Made by a program: the position numbers and the translations under genes. Positions 33,154 through 42,385 of a stretch of 49,279 nt of DNA are shown piece by piece (position 1 is the stretch's first letter; every line of letters starts with the position of its first letter). The stretch comes from Gemmatimonadota bacterium (GTDB lineage Bacteria; Latescibacterota; UBA2968; UBA8231), in NCBI GenBank assembly GCA_009841115.1, contig VXML01000101.1, positions 1-49,279 of the forward strand, in the 5' to 3' direction. Below the pieces are notes generated by a model. That model made no database searches. It worked only from the letters and a program-made list of their open reading frames with translations, and was not told the origin of the DNA.

Positions 33154-35148
33154 TCAGAACATCACTGGAATGACATTGCCCACTGTGCCGGTAAATGAGT
33201 CGATGACCAGCCACAGACCTCCGGTGGCGAATTGACCGGCGATCAGGCCGAGAAAAAAGGGGCGGATTTTGTGGTATAGACCGACGCCGCCGTAGCGCAG
33301 GATGACGAGTTTGATCAGCCAGGCCAAAAAGATGGAGAACCAGATGTAGCGCATGGTCCACCCAGCGCTGACGGCAAAGCCCAGCGGGTGGAAGGGCCAC
33401 CACATCAGGCGCTGGCGGGCGATCATGAGGAGGGCCATAACTAGGCCGCCGCTCAAAGTCCAGAGCCAGCCATCGACGCTGACTTCGGAAGGCTCGCTCA
33501 ATTTGCGCAGGGCGAACTTGGAGGGATAGCTCGGGAAGCCCTGGCCGAAGAACTGGTTGTGGAGATTGACCCCGCCATAGTCATAGGCTAGGTGGAGGGT
33601 GTAGTAGATAGAGACCGCCAAGGTGATGAACATGGCCCCGGCAATGCCCCACAGGAGCCGACGTCGGTTGCCCGCGGTCTCGCTGGTCAGGCGCAGGCCG
33701 TTGGATAGAGGTGCCATCATAAAGACCAGCAATTCGCCGACCCAGATGAGGGAGTAAGCCGCGGCCACCATGCCCTTAGCCCCCAAGGCCGGGACGCCCA
33801 CTCCGGAAACCACGAAACCGAGGGGCACCATGGCCGGGCTCAATGTGGGGATGCCGGCCTCGACAATGGCGCGCGTCAGGCCGATGAAAATGACGAGAGC
33901 CGAAAAGACGAACAGCGGCGCGATCCAAGCGGGAATGCCGCTTTGCCACAGCCAGAGGGTCATGCCCGCGGTGCCGACGAGAAGCCCCAACAGGGCGCTG
34001 CGGTAGGACATGATCTCATCGGCATCGTCGCCCCGGGCCTTCTTGGACACGGCTTGGTGCCACACCTCGGCCAAGTGGTGCCGCCCCACCCACAGGCCCG
34101 CTCCCACCATTACGATCAGCGCCCCTATCATCTGGTGGCCGGTCACTGGAGTGCTCCAAGGGCCGAGGGTGGCCTGCAGAGTGTCGATGCCTAACAGGCC
34201 GAGGATGTGTTGTTGCAGCGTGTAGATTAGGAGGAAGAACCACAAGCTGAGCGAGAGGGTGGAATTGATGAGGAAGGAGAAGCCCAGCATGAGGAAATTG
34301 AGGTTGACCGGCAGATAGGCACCGAAGAAGGACACACTGGTGTTTAACTGGATCTGGGCCACAGAGGGAAAATAGTGGTGCAGGGCATTGAGGCTGCCGA
34401 CGAGGAAGGGGATGGCAAAGCCGGTCCACATGAGCCTGTTTTTAAAAAAGGGCTTGAGCAGAGAGGACCGGCCCTCGTCCTCGATCATGGCTAGGGCCAC
34501 TTGGGCTAGGGGATAGGCTAGGCGCTCGTGTTCGACCCACTGGCGGCGCAGGATCACGGCAATGGAGATGAGGGTGAGGTACAGGGTGGCGTAGAACAGC
34601 AGCCAGTAGCCCAAGGGGGGCAACCAACTGGCCCAGGGGATGGCCGTGGTGCCGATACTGCCTTCGTAGAAACCGCGCACGGCCTCGGGGTCGCCCATCA
34701 GCATCCATTTGGTGAGATGGGGATGGACGACTTCGGCCCATTTGTTCTCGGCTGAGGCGTAGTAGTAGGTTCCGGTGATCATGGGTAGGAGCATGCCTGT
34801 CACGCCCCGGGAGGGGATGGCCGCGGCGACCATCATCATAATGGCGATGGTGACGAGTTCGCCCCATTGCAGACCCCATTGCCGCTTGGGCAGGGCGAGT
34901 ACCACATGGACGGTGATCAGCAGAAAAAAAAGCAGGCAGTACGCCGCTGGGGTTGACGAGGAAAATCCCATGGGCGTGCCCTTGACCAGCATGGTGGTAT
35001 GGGGCACGCCGAGGGCGATGGTAACGCACATTAGGGCACCGAGAAACAGGCCGCGGAAAGTGATGTGGGAGTTGGGGCGTTCCCGGGCCTGGGGCGCGGC
35101 GCGTTCGGCGAGACGGGCCCGCAGACTGGCGGGGATTTCTTTTTTCAA
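33154..35148 (-). CDS. DUF6785-like polytopic membrane protein (copy 2)
   Basis: 664 residues, the homologue of 26394-28358 with the same segment order: H-I-T-F-R-G-L-F-L-G-A before the first helix, R-R-Q-W-V-E-H-E-R-L-A-Y-P after the fourth to sixth, L-G-A-K-G-M-V-A-A in the middle, and W-W-P-F-H-P-L-G-F-A near the end. More than a dozen hydrophobic segments. The start is TTG at 35146-35148, since a stop codon lies four codons upstream and no ATG is near. It lies head to head with the sulfatase, sharing a 190-bp gap. The recurrence of this family beside glycan-degrading genes suggests uptake of, or response to, breakdown products, but this is untested. Confidence 0.78.
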   Translation of the reverse strand: MKKEIPASLRARLAERAAPQARERPNSHITFRGLFLGALMCVTIALGVPHTTMLVKGTPMGFSSSTPAAYCLLFFLLITVHVVLALPKRQWGLQWGELVTIAIMMMVAAAIPSRGVTGMLLPMITGTYYYASAENKWAEVVHPHLTKWMLMGDPEAVRGFYEGSIGTTAIPWASWLPPLGYWLLFYATLYLTLISIAVILRRQWVEHERLAYPLAQVALAMIEDEGRSSLLKPFFKNRLMWTGFAIPFLVGSLNALHHYFPSVAQIQLNTSVSFFGAYLPVNLNFLMLGFSFLINSTLSLSLWFFLLIYTLQQHILGLLGIDTLQATLGPWSTPVTGHQMIGALIVMVGAGLWVGRHHLAEVWHQAVSKKARGDDADEIMSYRSALLGLLVGTAGMTLWLWQSGIPAWIAPLFVFSALVIFIGLTRAIVEAGIPTLSPAMVPLGFVVSGVGVPALGAKGMVAAAYSLIWVGELLVFMMAPLSNGLRLTSETAGNRRRLLWGIAGAMFITLAVSIYYTLHLAYDYGGVNLHNQFFGQGFPSYPSKFALRKLSEPSEVSVDGWLWTLSGGLVMALLMIARQRLMWWPFHPLGFAVSAGWTMRYIWFSIFLAWLIKLVILRYGGVGLYHKIRPFFLGLIAGQFATGGLWLVIDSFTGTVGNVIPVMF

Positions 35149-35338
35149 GCTAGATGCCTAGATTGCAGTCGCTCGGTGGGCTAAGCACGGGGATTTTGTG
35201 GAGGCTAAGCCTTGGGCTATCTTGATCCCAACCTATGTTTTCCAGCCGCAGCTTGTCAATAGCCCCAAAGCCAAACGGAGACGTCGATCGAGTGTTTAGT
35301 TTATTAGTAAGATTTCTATCTGAGAGAAAGGACCAGCC

Positions 35339-36829
35339 ATGCCCCGGCAACAGCCCAACATCATCTACATCCTCGCCGACGACATGGGATACGGCGATAT
35401 GGGATGCAACAATCCCGACTGCAAAATTCCCACGCCGCACCTCGACCGCCTCGCCGCTCAGGGGATGCGCTTCACCGACGCCCACGCCTCCTCCAGCGTC
35501 TGCTCGCCCAGCCGCTACGCCCTGCTCACCGGCCGCTATTGCTGGCGCACTCCGCTCAAAAGCAGTGTGCTGTGGCCTTGGGATCCGCCCTTGATAGAAG
35601 CCGACCGCCCCACCGTAGCCAAGCTGCTGCGCCAGCAGGGTTACCGCACTGCCTGCATCGGCAAGTGGCATCTTGGCTGGGAATGGGCGACTAAGGACGG
35701 CAAACCAGCCTGCGGCGATGCGCCCATTGGCCTCCTCGACCGCGAGCAGCGCCAAGCCCTAGAGCGCAATATTGACTACAGCCAACCTATCGGCGGCGGG
35801 CCCTTGGCCTGCGGCTTTGACTACTACTTTGGCGTCGATGTGCCGAATTTCCCGCCCTACACTTGGTTTGAGCAGGATCGGTTAGCTGCGGTCCCGACGG
35901 AGCAAAAGCCGGAGGAGATGTTCGGCTTGCCCGGAGCCATGAAGCCGGGTTGGAAACTGGAGGATATGGTCCCCGAATTCGTCCGCCGCGCTCGCACCTA
36001 CATCGCCGAAGCTAACTCTGATCCCTTTTTCCTTTACTTACCGCTGACCTCACCGCATACGCCGATTGTTCCCAACGAGGACTTTATCGGACGCAGTGGA
36101 GCGGGTCTGTACGGCGATTTTGTCTGCGAAGTTGATTGGGTGGTCGGGGAAATTATGGCCGCACTCGACGAGCAAGGGCTGACCGACGACACGCTGCTCA
36201 TCTTCACCAGCGACAACGGCCCCGAGTGCAGCCGAGCTGCGGCTGGCGGCTGCTACGAGCACGTGCGTCAATTCGGGCACTACAGCATGGCCCATTTGCG
36301 CGGCGCCAAGCGCGACACTTGGGAAGGTGGCCACCGCGTGCCCTTTGTCGCTCGCTGGCCTGGGGTTACGCCGGCCGGATCGGTCTGCGACCAGCTCGCT
36401 CTGTTGGGCGAATTTATGGCTACCTGTGCTCAGTTGACTGGAGCCCAGTTATCTTCGGGAGCGGCCGAGGACAGCATTAGCATATTGCCTTTATTGCAGG
36501 GACAGGTTGACGCGCCGGTGCGCCGCTCGGCCGTGCACCACAGTTGCGCGGGTCGCTTTGCTCTGCGCCGAGACGACTGGGTTTTTATCGACGCCCCTTC
36601 TGGCGACGACAACCGCGAGCCGGATTGGTTTAAGGCGGAGCGGGGCTATAGCGACCACGATTTCCCTGGGGAATTGTTCAACCTCAAAGACGACATTGCC
36701 GAGCGGCAGAATCTGTACGGCCAACACCCGGATATCGTGCGCAGCATGTCGCGCCGTTTGGAAGAAATCAAAGCCCAAGGTGAAGCACTGGCCGGGCCTT
36801 ATGATGGGGCGTTGGAGGAATCGGAGTAG
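35339..36829 (+). CDS. type I sulfatase
   Basis: 496 residues. N-terminal metal-binding D14-D15 in I-L-A-D-D-M-G-Y-G-D, and the formylglycine signature C55-S-P-S-R followed by L-L-T-G-R-Y. C55 would be matured to formylglycine, the catalytic residue. Later blocks are also family marks: G-K-W-H-L-G, S-P-H-T-P and T-S-D-N-G-P, with the usual C-terminal subdomain (L-F-N-L-K-D-D-I-A-E-R-Q-N). AAAGGA lies upstream of the ATG. No signal peptide is visible. Type I sulfatases remove sulfate from carbohydrates or other esters; the sulfatase-maturing enzyme is not in this window. Convergent with the glycosidase downstream, 20 bp between stops. Confidence 0.95.
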   Translation: MPRQQPNIIYILADDMGYGDMGCNNPDCKIPTPHLDRLAAQGMRFTDAHASSSVCSPSRYALLTGRYCWRTPLKSSVLWPWDPPLIEADRPTVAKLLRQQGYRTACIGKWHLGWEWATKDGKPACGDAPIGLLDREQRQALERNIDYSQPIGGGPLACGFDYYFGVDVPNFPPYTWFEQDRLAAVPTEQKPEEMFGLPGAMKPGWKLEDMVPEFVRRARTYIAEANSDPFFLYLPLTSPHTPIVPNEDFIGRSGAGLYGDFVCEVDWVVGEIMAALDEQGLTDDTLLIFTSDNGPECSRAAAGGCYEHVRQFGHYSMAHLRGAKRDTWEGGHRVPFVARWPGVTPAGSVCDQLALLGEFMATCAQLTGAQLSSGAAEDSISILPLLQGQVDAPVRRSAVHHSCAGRFALRRDDWVFIDAPSGDDNREPDWFKAERGYSDHDFPGELFNLKDDIAERQNLYGQHPDIVRSMSRRLEEIKAQGEALAGPYDGALEESE

Positions 36830-36849
36830 AGATCCCAAATCGGCTGATG

Positions 36850-38355
36850 CTACGGCGTAAAGCGGTACGCAAAGTCGCTGTATGGCGCAGCGAATGTATA
36901 GGCTCCCGGCTGTGCGGTTCCAATGGGGACGATTTTCATGTTCCACGTATCGACGGCGTCGATTTTATACGGTTGATTGCCCGACAATTCGAGGGTTATC
37001 GTCTGTGGGTCGGTGGTGTAAATGAGATAGTATTCCCCAGGTTTGGCGAGGATATACAGCCCGCTGTCGTCGCCAATTGGTTCGAGCGTGTCAAATGCTG
37101 GCGCGTCTGCCATGAACGATTTGAGGAATGCGATCCGCTGCGGGCTTTCGCCGCGTAGCACGCCGCCTTTTGCCCACCAGAGTAGGTCTTCGGGGTGTTT
37201 GTACGTTTCCCCGTGGCCGACGTAGCAGCCGGAAACAGTCCCCGCCCAAAAGTGTTGCACCATCTGCCGCGCGCTGATGTTTCCCCATCCTTGCGGAATG
37301 TCGCCCTCGTAGCGGCACTCGTCGTAAATCACGGGTTTTTTGTATTGGCTGCGATAGCGGATGCCGTGTGTCATGTTGGAGGTTTGAATACTGGTGTGCG
37401 TTACCCACGGCTTGCTGTGGTCGTACCAGCGCCGCCCATTGTGAATTCCGCGCAGCCGCTGATACGGGTCGTGGTCGCGGATGATTTGGAAAAACCGATC
37501 CCAGTCTGATTCTTCTTTTGCTGGCATAAAGTCGTATTCATTGGCCAGCGACCACCACACATTGCGGAAAGCGGCTAACCGCGCGACGGCGTAGCGGATG
37601 TAGCGGTCGTCACTGGCCGCGTCCATGTTCTCGAAATCCCAGCGATCGTAGGTGTGAAATAGGATTAAATCGGCTTCAATACCAAGCTGTAAGAGATCGC
37701 GAACGCGCTGCTCAAAATGACGCCAGAATTCGGGATTGAATCGCGTGAAGTCCCAATTTTTCAGCGGCGTGCCTTCGAACGGATAGTACACTGGCTCGTT
37801 TTTGTTGTACACGTAGTCCTTGGGAAAGATGCACATGCGCAGCTTGTTGAACGGTGCATTGGCGAGGGTTTGGAGCGTCTGTTCCTCCATGGCCTCCCCT
37901 TGATGCGCCCAAGCGTAACAGGTTGTCCCGAACTGGTGATATGGGGTCCCGTCGGCATACTGGAAACAGAAGTCGTTGTGGACGCGCACGGGTCCGTGAT
38001 TGTTTGCGGAGGGTGCAATGCACGTAAACTGTCCGGTCTTGCCGTCAAGGGCGGCGTGGTTGCTTTTCGTGATGTACTTCCATTCGCCGACCGCATCGGG
38101 CATAAAGCGAATTTTGTACACGCCGTCCCCATCGTAAAACCCGTGCGGCTCAAAGACGCGACCGTTTAGTGCAAATTCTGCTGTCAGTTCGACATCGACG
38201 AATGGATTGCCCGTCTCGGGTCCGGCTAGTGTGAGTTCATACATGCCCCAGCGTTCGATCATGTTTATCTCCAAGTCTTGTGTAGATTCAGCGGAAGCTA
38301 CGCCAAGCGAGAAGATAACTATGAGAATCACTACCGGTAAAACTCGTCTAACCAT
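36850..38355 (-). CDS. secreted DUF5060/DUF5605-type glycosidase
   Basis: 501 residues from the ATG at 38353-38355; a GTG two codons upstream is the alternative. Signal peptide (V-V-I-L-I-V-I-F-S-L-G-V-A-S-A). Domains in order: DUF5060-like beta-sandwich (about 30-110; H-G-F-Y-D-G-D-G-V-Y-K-I-R-F), a TIM-barrel related to DUF4038/GH5-like clans (about 125-400) and a C-terminal beta domain of the DUF5605 kind. Catalytic candidates are Glu in S-L-A-N-E-Y-D (acid/base) and Glu in V-I-Y-D-E-C-R-Y-E-G (nucleophile), about 90 residues apart as expected for retaining enzymes. Acts in the periplasm or outside the cell on an unidentified polysaccharide; with the sulfatase it suggests degradation of sulfated glycans. 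Confidence 0.8.
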   Translation of the reverse strand: MVRRVLPVVILIVIFSLGVASAESTQDLEINMIERWGMYELTLAGPETGNPFVDVELTAEFALNGRVFEPHGFYDGDGVYKIRFMPDAVGEWKYITKSNHAALDGKTGQFTCIAPSANNHGPVRVHNDFCFQYADGTPYHQFGTTCYAWAHQGEAMEEQTLQTLANAPFNKLRMCIFPKDYVYNKNEPVYYPFEGTPLKNWDFTRFNPEFWRHFEQRVRDLLQLGIEADLILFHTYDRWDFENMDAASDDRYIRYAVARLAAFRNVWWSLANEYDFMPAKEESDWDRFFQIIRDHDPYQRLRGIHNGRRWYDHSKPWVTHTSIQTSNMTHGIRYRSQYKKPVIYDECRYEGDIPQGWGNISARQMVQHFWAGTVSGCYVGHGETYKHPEDLLWWAKGGVLRGESPQRIAFLKSFMADAPAFDTLEPIGDDSGLYILAKPGEYYLIYTTDPQTITLELSGNQPYKIDAVDTWNMKIVPIGTAQPGAYTFAAPYSDFAYRFTP

Positions 38356-38483
38356 CAGCACCTTGGGAGTTGGTATAGTATGCGGTGACGATTAGACGAA
38401 CTTTCCCCGTTGCGCTGGCATAATGCGGTCAGCCAATTCTCGGGTTAAGTACAAGCATCGCGTACCGACCAATGGTCTGATGG

Positions 38484-40262
38484 TTATCTAACCAATATCG
38501 TCCTGTACAATGTCCGCTTGTCCTCCGCCTCTCCTGCGTCGGTTTGCAACCTCCAGAAGTACATGCCATCGCTGAGCTCGCGGCCAGCATCGTCCTGCCC
38601 GTCCCAGAGGATGCTATATCTGCCAGGAATCTGATGGCCCAAAGCAAAGGTTCGAACGTGTCCTCCGGCTACATCGTAAATATCTAATTCAGTCGATGTG
38701 GTGGTGGTTATATCATACGAGATACCCGGGACAACAGGTTTGAGCGCGCGCAGCTTGGCCTTCAGATCGTCAGGCCATTCGTCTAGATCGGGTACTTCTC
38801 GCCAAGGCATGCGCTGACGGACCTCCTCGGCGAATAGAAGTTGGCGTTCCAACTCTTCGGACCATTCTTCTTCGGACCATTCCTCTGGACCGGTTCTCAC
38901 CGCCTGCCAGATTCTGTTATTCGGACTCGGCTTGGTCGCGCCTTTGGCCTCCGCCGGTTGCGGTTCCGTGGCGATGTAGGCGATGACCTGATCGACGAGT
39001 CCTACTTGGCGGGCGATACGCTGGATCTGGTTGATCTGACTTCTCGTGAGAGAGTGGCGCTCGGGTAACTGGATGAAAATCATTGTGGTGCTGTCCAACT
39101 GTTGTCTCTTCGCCTGCAATTCCTCTTTGAGGGTTGTAAACGTCACTGATTTGTCGTTTAGCTTCATGTTGCCGTCTTGATCCACGACGATAAAGATATT
39201 CTTCTTGCTCGACTCAGCCGCGCCTTTGGACACTTTCGAGATAGTGCCACAAGAGGGCAGCGTCACGGCGGCCAAGGGGCATAGTAGTACGACTGCCAAT
39301 ATGCGCGCCCGCGTGCCCATCCGGCGCGCACTGCCGCCAAGCGCCCTGCGAATTCTCAGTGCCAAATCCGATTCTGCTGCGAAGGCGTTCATGGTGGGGA
39401 TTCTACTTATCAAAGGGTTTAAGTGTGCCGCCCGTTCGGCGACGTGAGTCAGGCTGTGTGCATAGGCTTCTGAGCGGCCGGTGGAACATACCACCAGGTC
39501 GTCGCAGGCTTGTTCGGCTTCCCGCCGCAACATGCGACCGCACAGCCACACGGCGGGATGAAAGAACAATACAGCGGAGACTAACCGCTGTAGTAGCAGC
39601 GTGAGGTTATCCCAGCGGTGCACGTGTGCTAGCTCGTGCATGAGGACCAAGGCGAGTTTATCGGTGCTGAGTTTTTCCACGAGATCGGAGGGGAAGATAA
39701 TGATCGGTCTCAGGATGCCCAGCGCCATCGGTGAGCTGATAGAAGGAGAGGTTGCCACCTCGACCTTGGGATAGCCGTCGAGTGTCTGACGTGCCTGCTG
39801 CAGAGCGTCGCAAAGTGGCCCGTCGTGTTGCACTTGCGCTTGGCTCCGCAAGCACCAGACGATGCCGTAGCCGACCAGAATCCGCCCGATGAGCAGCGCC
39901 GCGCCTACGAGCCACAGTATCGCACCCCAGCCGGCGATAGTAAGTTGCACACTACTTGGGGCAATTGCCGGAGAAACTGCGACTTGCGCCGTTGAATGAT
40001 CGATGTGCAAGGTCGTGGCATTCCAACCGGGTTCCATGAGTGATGCCAACGGCGTGAATAGCGAATAGGGCGAGCTGATCGCGACGGCGACGAGCGGCTT
40101 GAGCAGCACGACCGCCCATAACAGGTGGCGCAAGGCCGGCGATTTGATCGGCAATAGGTAGCAGGCGACTAAGACTAAGACTGCTAGCGTCGCTAGTTCG
40201 ATACTTAACTGACCAAACCAGCCGAATAGCTGGCTGCCTAGCTCGTTCAAAGCCGCATGCAT
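38484..40262 (-). CDS. BlaR1-like M56 antirepressor with ExbD-like and FlgD-Ig sensor (copy 1)
   Basis: 592 residues from the ATG at 40260-40262, with AAAAGGAG eight bases upstream. Residues 1-335 are a BlaR1-type M56 membrane protease: three N-terminal helices, H209-E-L-A-H213 with the downstream E-A-E-Q-A-C-D-D ligand region, and a fourth helix at about 318-335. The outer part has no penicillin-binding domain. Instead residues ~355-430 read like an ExbD/TolR periplasmic domain (V-D-Q-D-G-N-M-K-L-N-D, then T-L-K-E-E-L, then I-A-R-Q-V-G-L-V-D-Q-V), followed by a linker and a FlgD-like Ig domain (last ~80 residues, W-D-G-Q-D-D-A-G-R-E-L). Its own repressor gene survives only as a stump directly upstream, so it probably acts on the intact repressor at 44695 or on none. 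Confidence 0.85.
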   Translation of the reverse strand: MHAALNELGSQLFGWFGQLSIELATLAVLVLVACYLLPIKSPALRHLLWAVVLLKPLVAVAISSPYSLFTPLASLMEPGWNATTLHIDHSTAQVAVSPAIAPSSVQLTIAGWGAILWLVGAALLIGRILVGYGIVWCLRSQAQVQHDGPLCDALQQARQTLDGYPKVEVATSPSISSPMALGILRPIIIFPSDLVEKLSTDKLALVLMHELAHVHRWDNLTLLLQRLVSAVLFFHPAVWLCGRMLRREAEQACDDLVVCSTGRSEAYAHSLTHVAERAAHLNPLISRIPTMNAFAAESDLALRIRRALGGSARRMGTRARILAVVLLCPLAAVTLPSCGTISKVSKGAAESSKKNIFIVVDQDGNMKLNDKSVTFTTLKEELQAKRQQLDSTTMIFIQLPERHSLTRSQINQIQRIARQVGLVDQVIAYIATEPQPAEAKGATKPSPNNRIWQAVRTGPEEWSEEEWSEELERQLLFAEEVRQRMPWREVPDLDEWPDDLKAKLRALKPVVPGISYDITTTTSTELDIYDVAGGHVRTFALGHQIPGRYSILWDGQDDAGRELSDGMYFWRLQTDAGEAEDKRTLYRTILVR

Positions 40263-40360
40263 CGCTGGTCTCCTTTTGCGGGCGACTCGTCCCACAGGAC
40301 ATTCATAATGAGCGTTTCGAGCGAGGTCAGTCTGTTGTCGGGTTTGTCGCTGGTCGCCAT
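40247..40360 (-). pseudogene. BlaI-type repressor reduced by internal deletion
   Basis: A 37-residue frame from the ATG at 40358-40360 begins M-A-T-S-D-K-P-D-N-R-L-T and runs through W-D-E-S-P-A, nearly identical to residues 1-28 of the intact repressor at 44695-45102. It then jumps to K-G-D-Q-R, the last five residues of that repressor. About 102 codons in between are gone, in frame. The stop codon is lost (TGA became TGC), so it reads four more residues into the antirepressor gene. The recognition helix and dimer domain are missing. The preserved tail carries the Shine-Dalgarno sequence of the antirepressor, which may explain why it remains. No operator lies upstream. Confidence 0.9.
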
Positions 40361-40371
40361 GGTAAGTCCTT

Positions 40372-41643
40372 TCAATTTTCTGCCAATACCCACTGCAACT
40401 GATGCGTCATTGCCGTGCTAAAATCAGTACCTAATCCCTTGCGTTCATAGCGAATCTGTCCGTCCGGATCAATAATACACGTATAGGGAATCTCGTTAGA
40501 ACCAAACGCTTTGCGCATTTCCAAATCGCCCAATACAAATGTTAGATTGGGTGCGCTCTGGTAGCGAAAGTTCGCCACCATATCTCTGCGTCCTGAAAAG
40601 TCCTGGTCAATATTCACCGCTAAAAATTCAACATTTTGCTCGTAAAATTGCTCCTTGAGTTTTTGTAGATAGGGCAACTCTTCAATACACGGGCTACACC
40701 ACCCCGCCCAAAACGTCACGACCATAGCCCTGCCCCGCAGGTCTGCTGAAGTGATCTTCTCTCCATCCAGGTTTTGCACCGCAAGGGTCGGTGCTGGTCG
40801 TGAGATTCGCTCATTTTCAACGCGCTGGATAATTTTCTCATCCCACTCGGCCTTTAAGGAAGCATAGGCTTTGCTCATCCCTACACCTGAGCCAAATTCC
40901 CCCACATAAGCCTGGCTCCACAAGTCCGCAACATCCCAACGTACGACCGAAGTTAGCAATAATTCTGAGGCGAGTTCATAAGCTTGGGTCCAGGCTTTTT
41001 GATCAATATAAATTCGCAGCAAATTGACCTTTGCTCGATCTACTTTAAACTGCTTAGATGCCAGTTCCAGGTCGCCTAAATTCTTTCGAGTTTGCCATCC
41101 GCGAATCACGGTTTTCATTTCTGCGACAGCTTGATCGTGTTGCCCAACGAGTTGGTAAGCACGCGCTAATAGATCGCGGCAGATTAATTCTGATTTCCCG
41201 TAATTTTTCCATTCTGCCTGTTTCTGCAATGCCCCTTTTAATGCGTTCTGTGCATATAGAAGCGTTTTATCCGACCGAACCTGCTTGTCCACAAGTATCC
41301 GAGCAGCAGCTTCATAAGCACTGTGGGAATACATTCGCAATGCAAGCATTTCTTCAGACAGTTCAATCAACAGATGTGGATCATCGGTGACCTGTTGGTA
41401 ATAATGCAACAGTGTAATGGAGATGTCGCCTTTCAGAAAGGTATTGGGATAATCTGCCAGCAATTGCTCAAGTCCCAAAATGCCTTCCCAATACTGCTCT
41501 GTGGTCTTGGAAGAGGAGTATTGCAATTGGTGAAATCGCTTTATCTCTTCTTCTGAATGGGTTGGCTGTTGTGCAAAACACAGAGAACATACAACTAGGC
41601 ACATCATTAGGCTTGCTACCAGTCTGCACTTGTCGAAATACAT
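40372..41643 (-). CDS. TlpA-like thiol-disulfide protein with helical N-terminal domain
   Basis: 423 residues from the ATG at 41641-41643, with GAGG at usual spacing; a GTG four codons earlier overlaps the previous stop. Signal peptide (L-V-A-S-L-M-M-C-L-V-V-C-S-L-C-F-A-Q). Residues ~30-270 are helical, TPR-like. The C-terminal ~150 residues form a TlpA/ResA thioredoxin fold with the redox motif W315-C-S-P-C319 and a conserved cis-Pro (N-E-I-P-Y-T). It is likely a periplasmic reductant. It lies between the decayed third antirepressor and the deleted repressor, so in this copy of the locus it separates the regulatory genes. Whether it belongs to the regulon or was trapped by the duplication is unclear. 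Confidence 0.85.
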   Translation of the reverse strand: MYFDKCRLVASLMMCLVVCSLCFAQQPTHSEEEIKRFHQLQYSSSKTTEQYWEGILGLEQLLADYPNTFLKGDISITLLHYYQQVTDDPHLLIELSEEMLALRMYSHSAYEAAARILVDKQVRSDKTLLYAQNALKGALQKQAEWKNYGKSELICRDLLARAYQLVGQHDQAVAEMKTVIRGWQTRKNLGDLELASKQFKVDRAKVNLLRIYIDQKAWTQAYELASELLLTSVVRWDVADLWSQAYVGEFGSGVGMSKAYASLKAEWDEKIIQRVENERISRPAPTLAVQNLDGEKITSADLRGRAMVVTFWAGWCSPCIEELPYLQKLKEQFYEQNVEFLAVNIDQDFSGRRDMVANFRYQSAPNLTFVLGDLEMRKAFGSNEIPYTCIIDPDGQIRYERKGLGTDFSTAMTHQLQWVLAEN

Positions 41644-41651
41644 CCCAAACC

Positions 41652-42194
41652 TCACTTTCTATTGGTCCAAATCAGATTCAAGACCTGCACCACAGCTTTG
41701 TCTGATCGTCGATCTGCTCTCAATCTTGCAACGTATAATCCGTCGGGAAGTCCCCGTTTAGACAAGGACCCGGTATATGAGCCGGGATTGTGTGTTTTAT
41801 TGACAGGCTGCGCTACTTTTAGGCCCTCAGCAGTAGCAGTAAAAAGATCGAGTTCTACAAAGACAGAGTCTGAATAAACCGTTTCTGGAATCCAGTACAC
41901 AAATTTCACCAGTGAATCTTGTGGCGCACTTTCCATTCTGAAGCCCAGTTTTTCTGTTTGTGGGTTGGAATCTTGATCCATGACTATAGGGGAATACTCC
42001 TCCCGACTTGGCTCAGCCGAGACGTTGGACACTTTCGAGGTCGCGCCACAAGAGGGCAGCGTCACGGCGGCCAAGGGACATAGCAGTACCGCCGCCAATA
42101 CGCGCGCCCGCGTGCCCATTCGGCGCGCACTACTGCCAAGCGTCCTGCGGATTCTCTGCGCCAAATTCGATTCTGCTGCTGCAAAGGCGTTCAT
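41652..42194 (-). pseudogene. C-terminal fragment of a third BlaR1-like/FlgD-Ig protein
   Basis: 180-codon frame starting at M-N-A-F-A-A, a point that in both intact antirepressors is internal (about residue 291), just after the protease domain. It keeps the fourth membrane helix (L-L-C-P-L-A-A-V-T-L-P-S-C-G) and a divergent FlgD-like Ig domain (S-L-S-K-R-G-L-P-D-G-L-Y-V-A-R-L) but has no H-E-x-x-H protease and no ExbD-like repeat. The preceding DNA still carries broken antirepressor sequence, so the gene is a remnant of a third copy. A short membrane-anchored Ig protein might still be made from it, as a recognisable start and a GTGA overlap with the next gene remain. Confidence 0.75.
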
Positions 42195-42385
42195 CGTGGG
42201 GATTCTCCTAAAGGGTTTAAGTGAGCCGCCCGTTTGGTGCCGTGAGCTAGGTCGCGCATAGGCTTCTGAGCGGCCGGTGGCGCATTCAAGCCGAATTGGT
42301 CAAGCGAATCGGTACTAAGCAGGTGTGAAACAGAGACGGACACTCCTATTGGGGGTTGACCATCTTGCAGGTGCGCGTTTGATGG
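42195..42385 (-). other. non-coding gap with decayed antirepressor sequence
   Basis: About 42195-42285 (minus strand) still reads as the end of the M56 domain: A-T-G-R-S-E-A-Y-A-R matches the intact copies, then frame is lost before S-R/R-I-P-T-M-N. From 42286 to 42385 nothing recognisable is seen, apart from the sequence just after the next stop codon, which resembles the DNA following copy 1 (GATGGTTATCTAACC in both). This marks one boundary of the duplicated unit. Confidence 0.65.

Noticed and set aside
38356..38483. Regulatory RNA or gene in the gap before the glycosidase
   Set aside because: No open frame, stable hairpin or promoter of note was seen in these ~130 bp apart from the sequence shared with the copy-2 duplication boundary.
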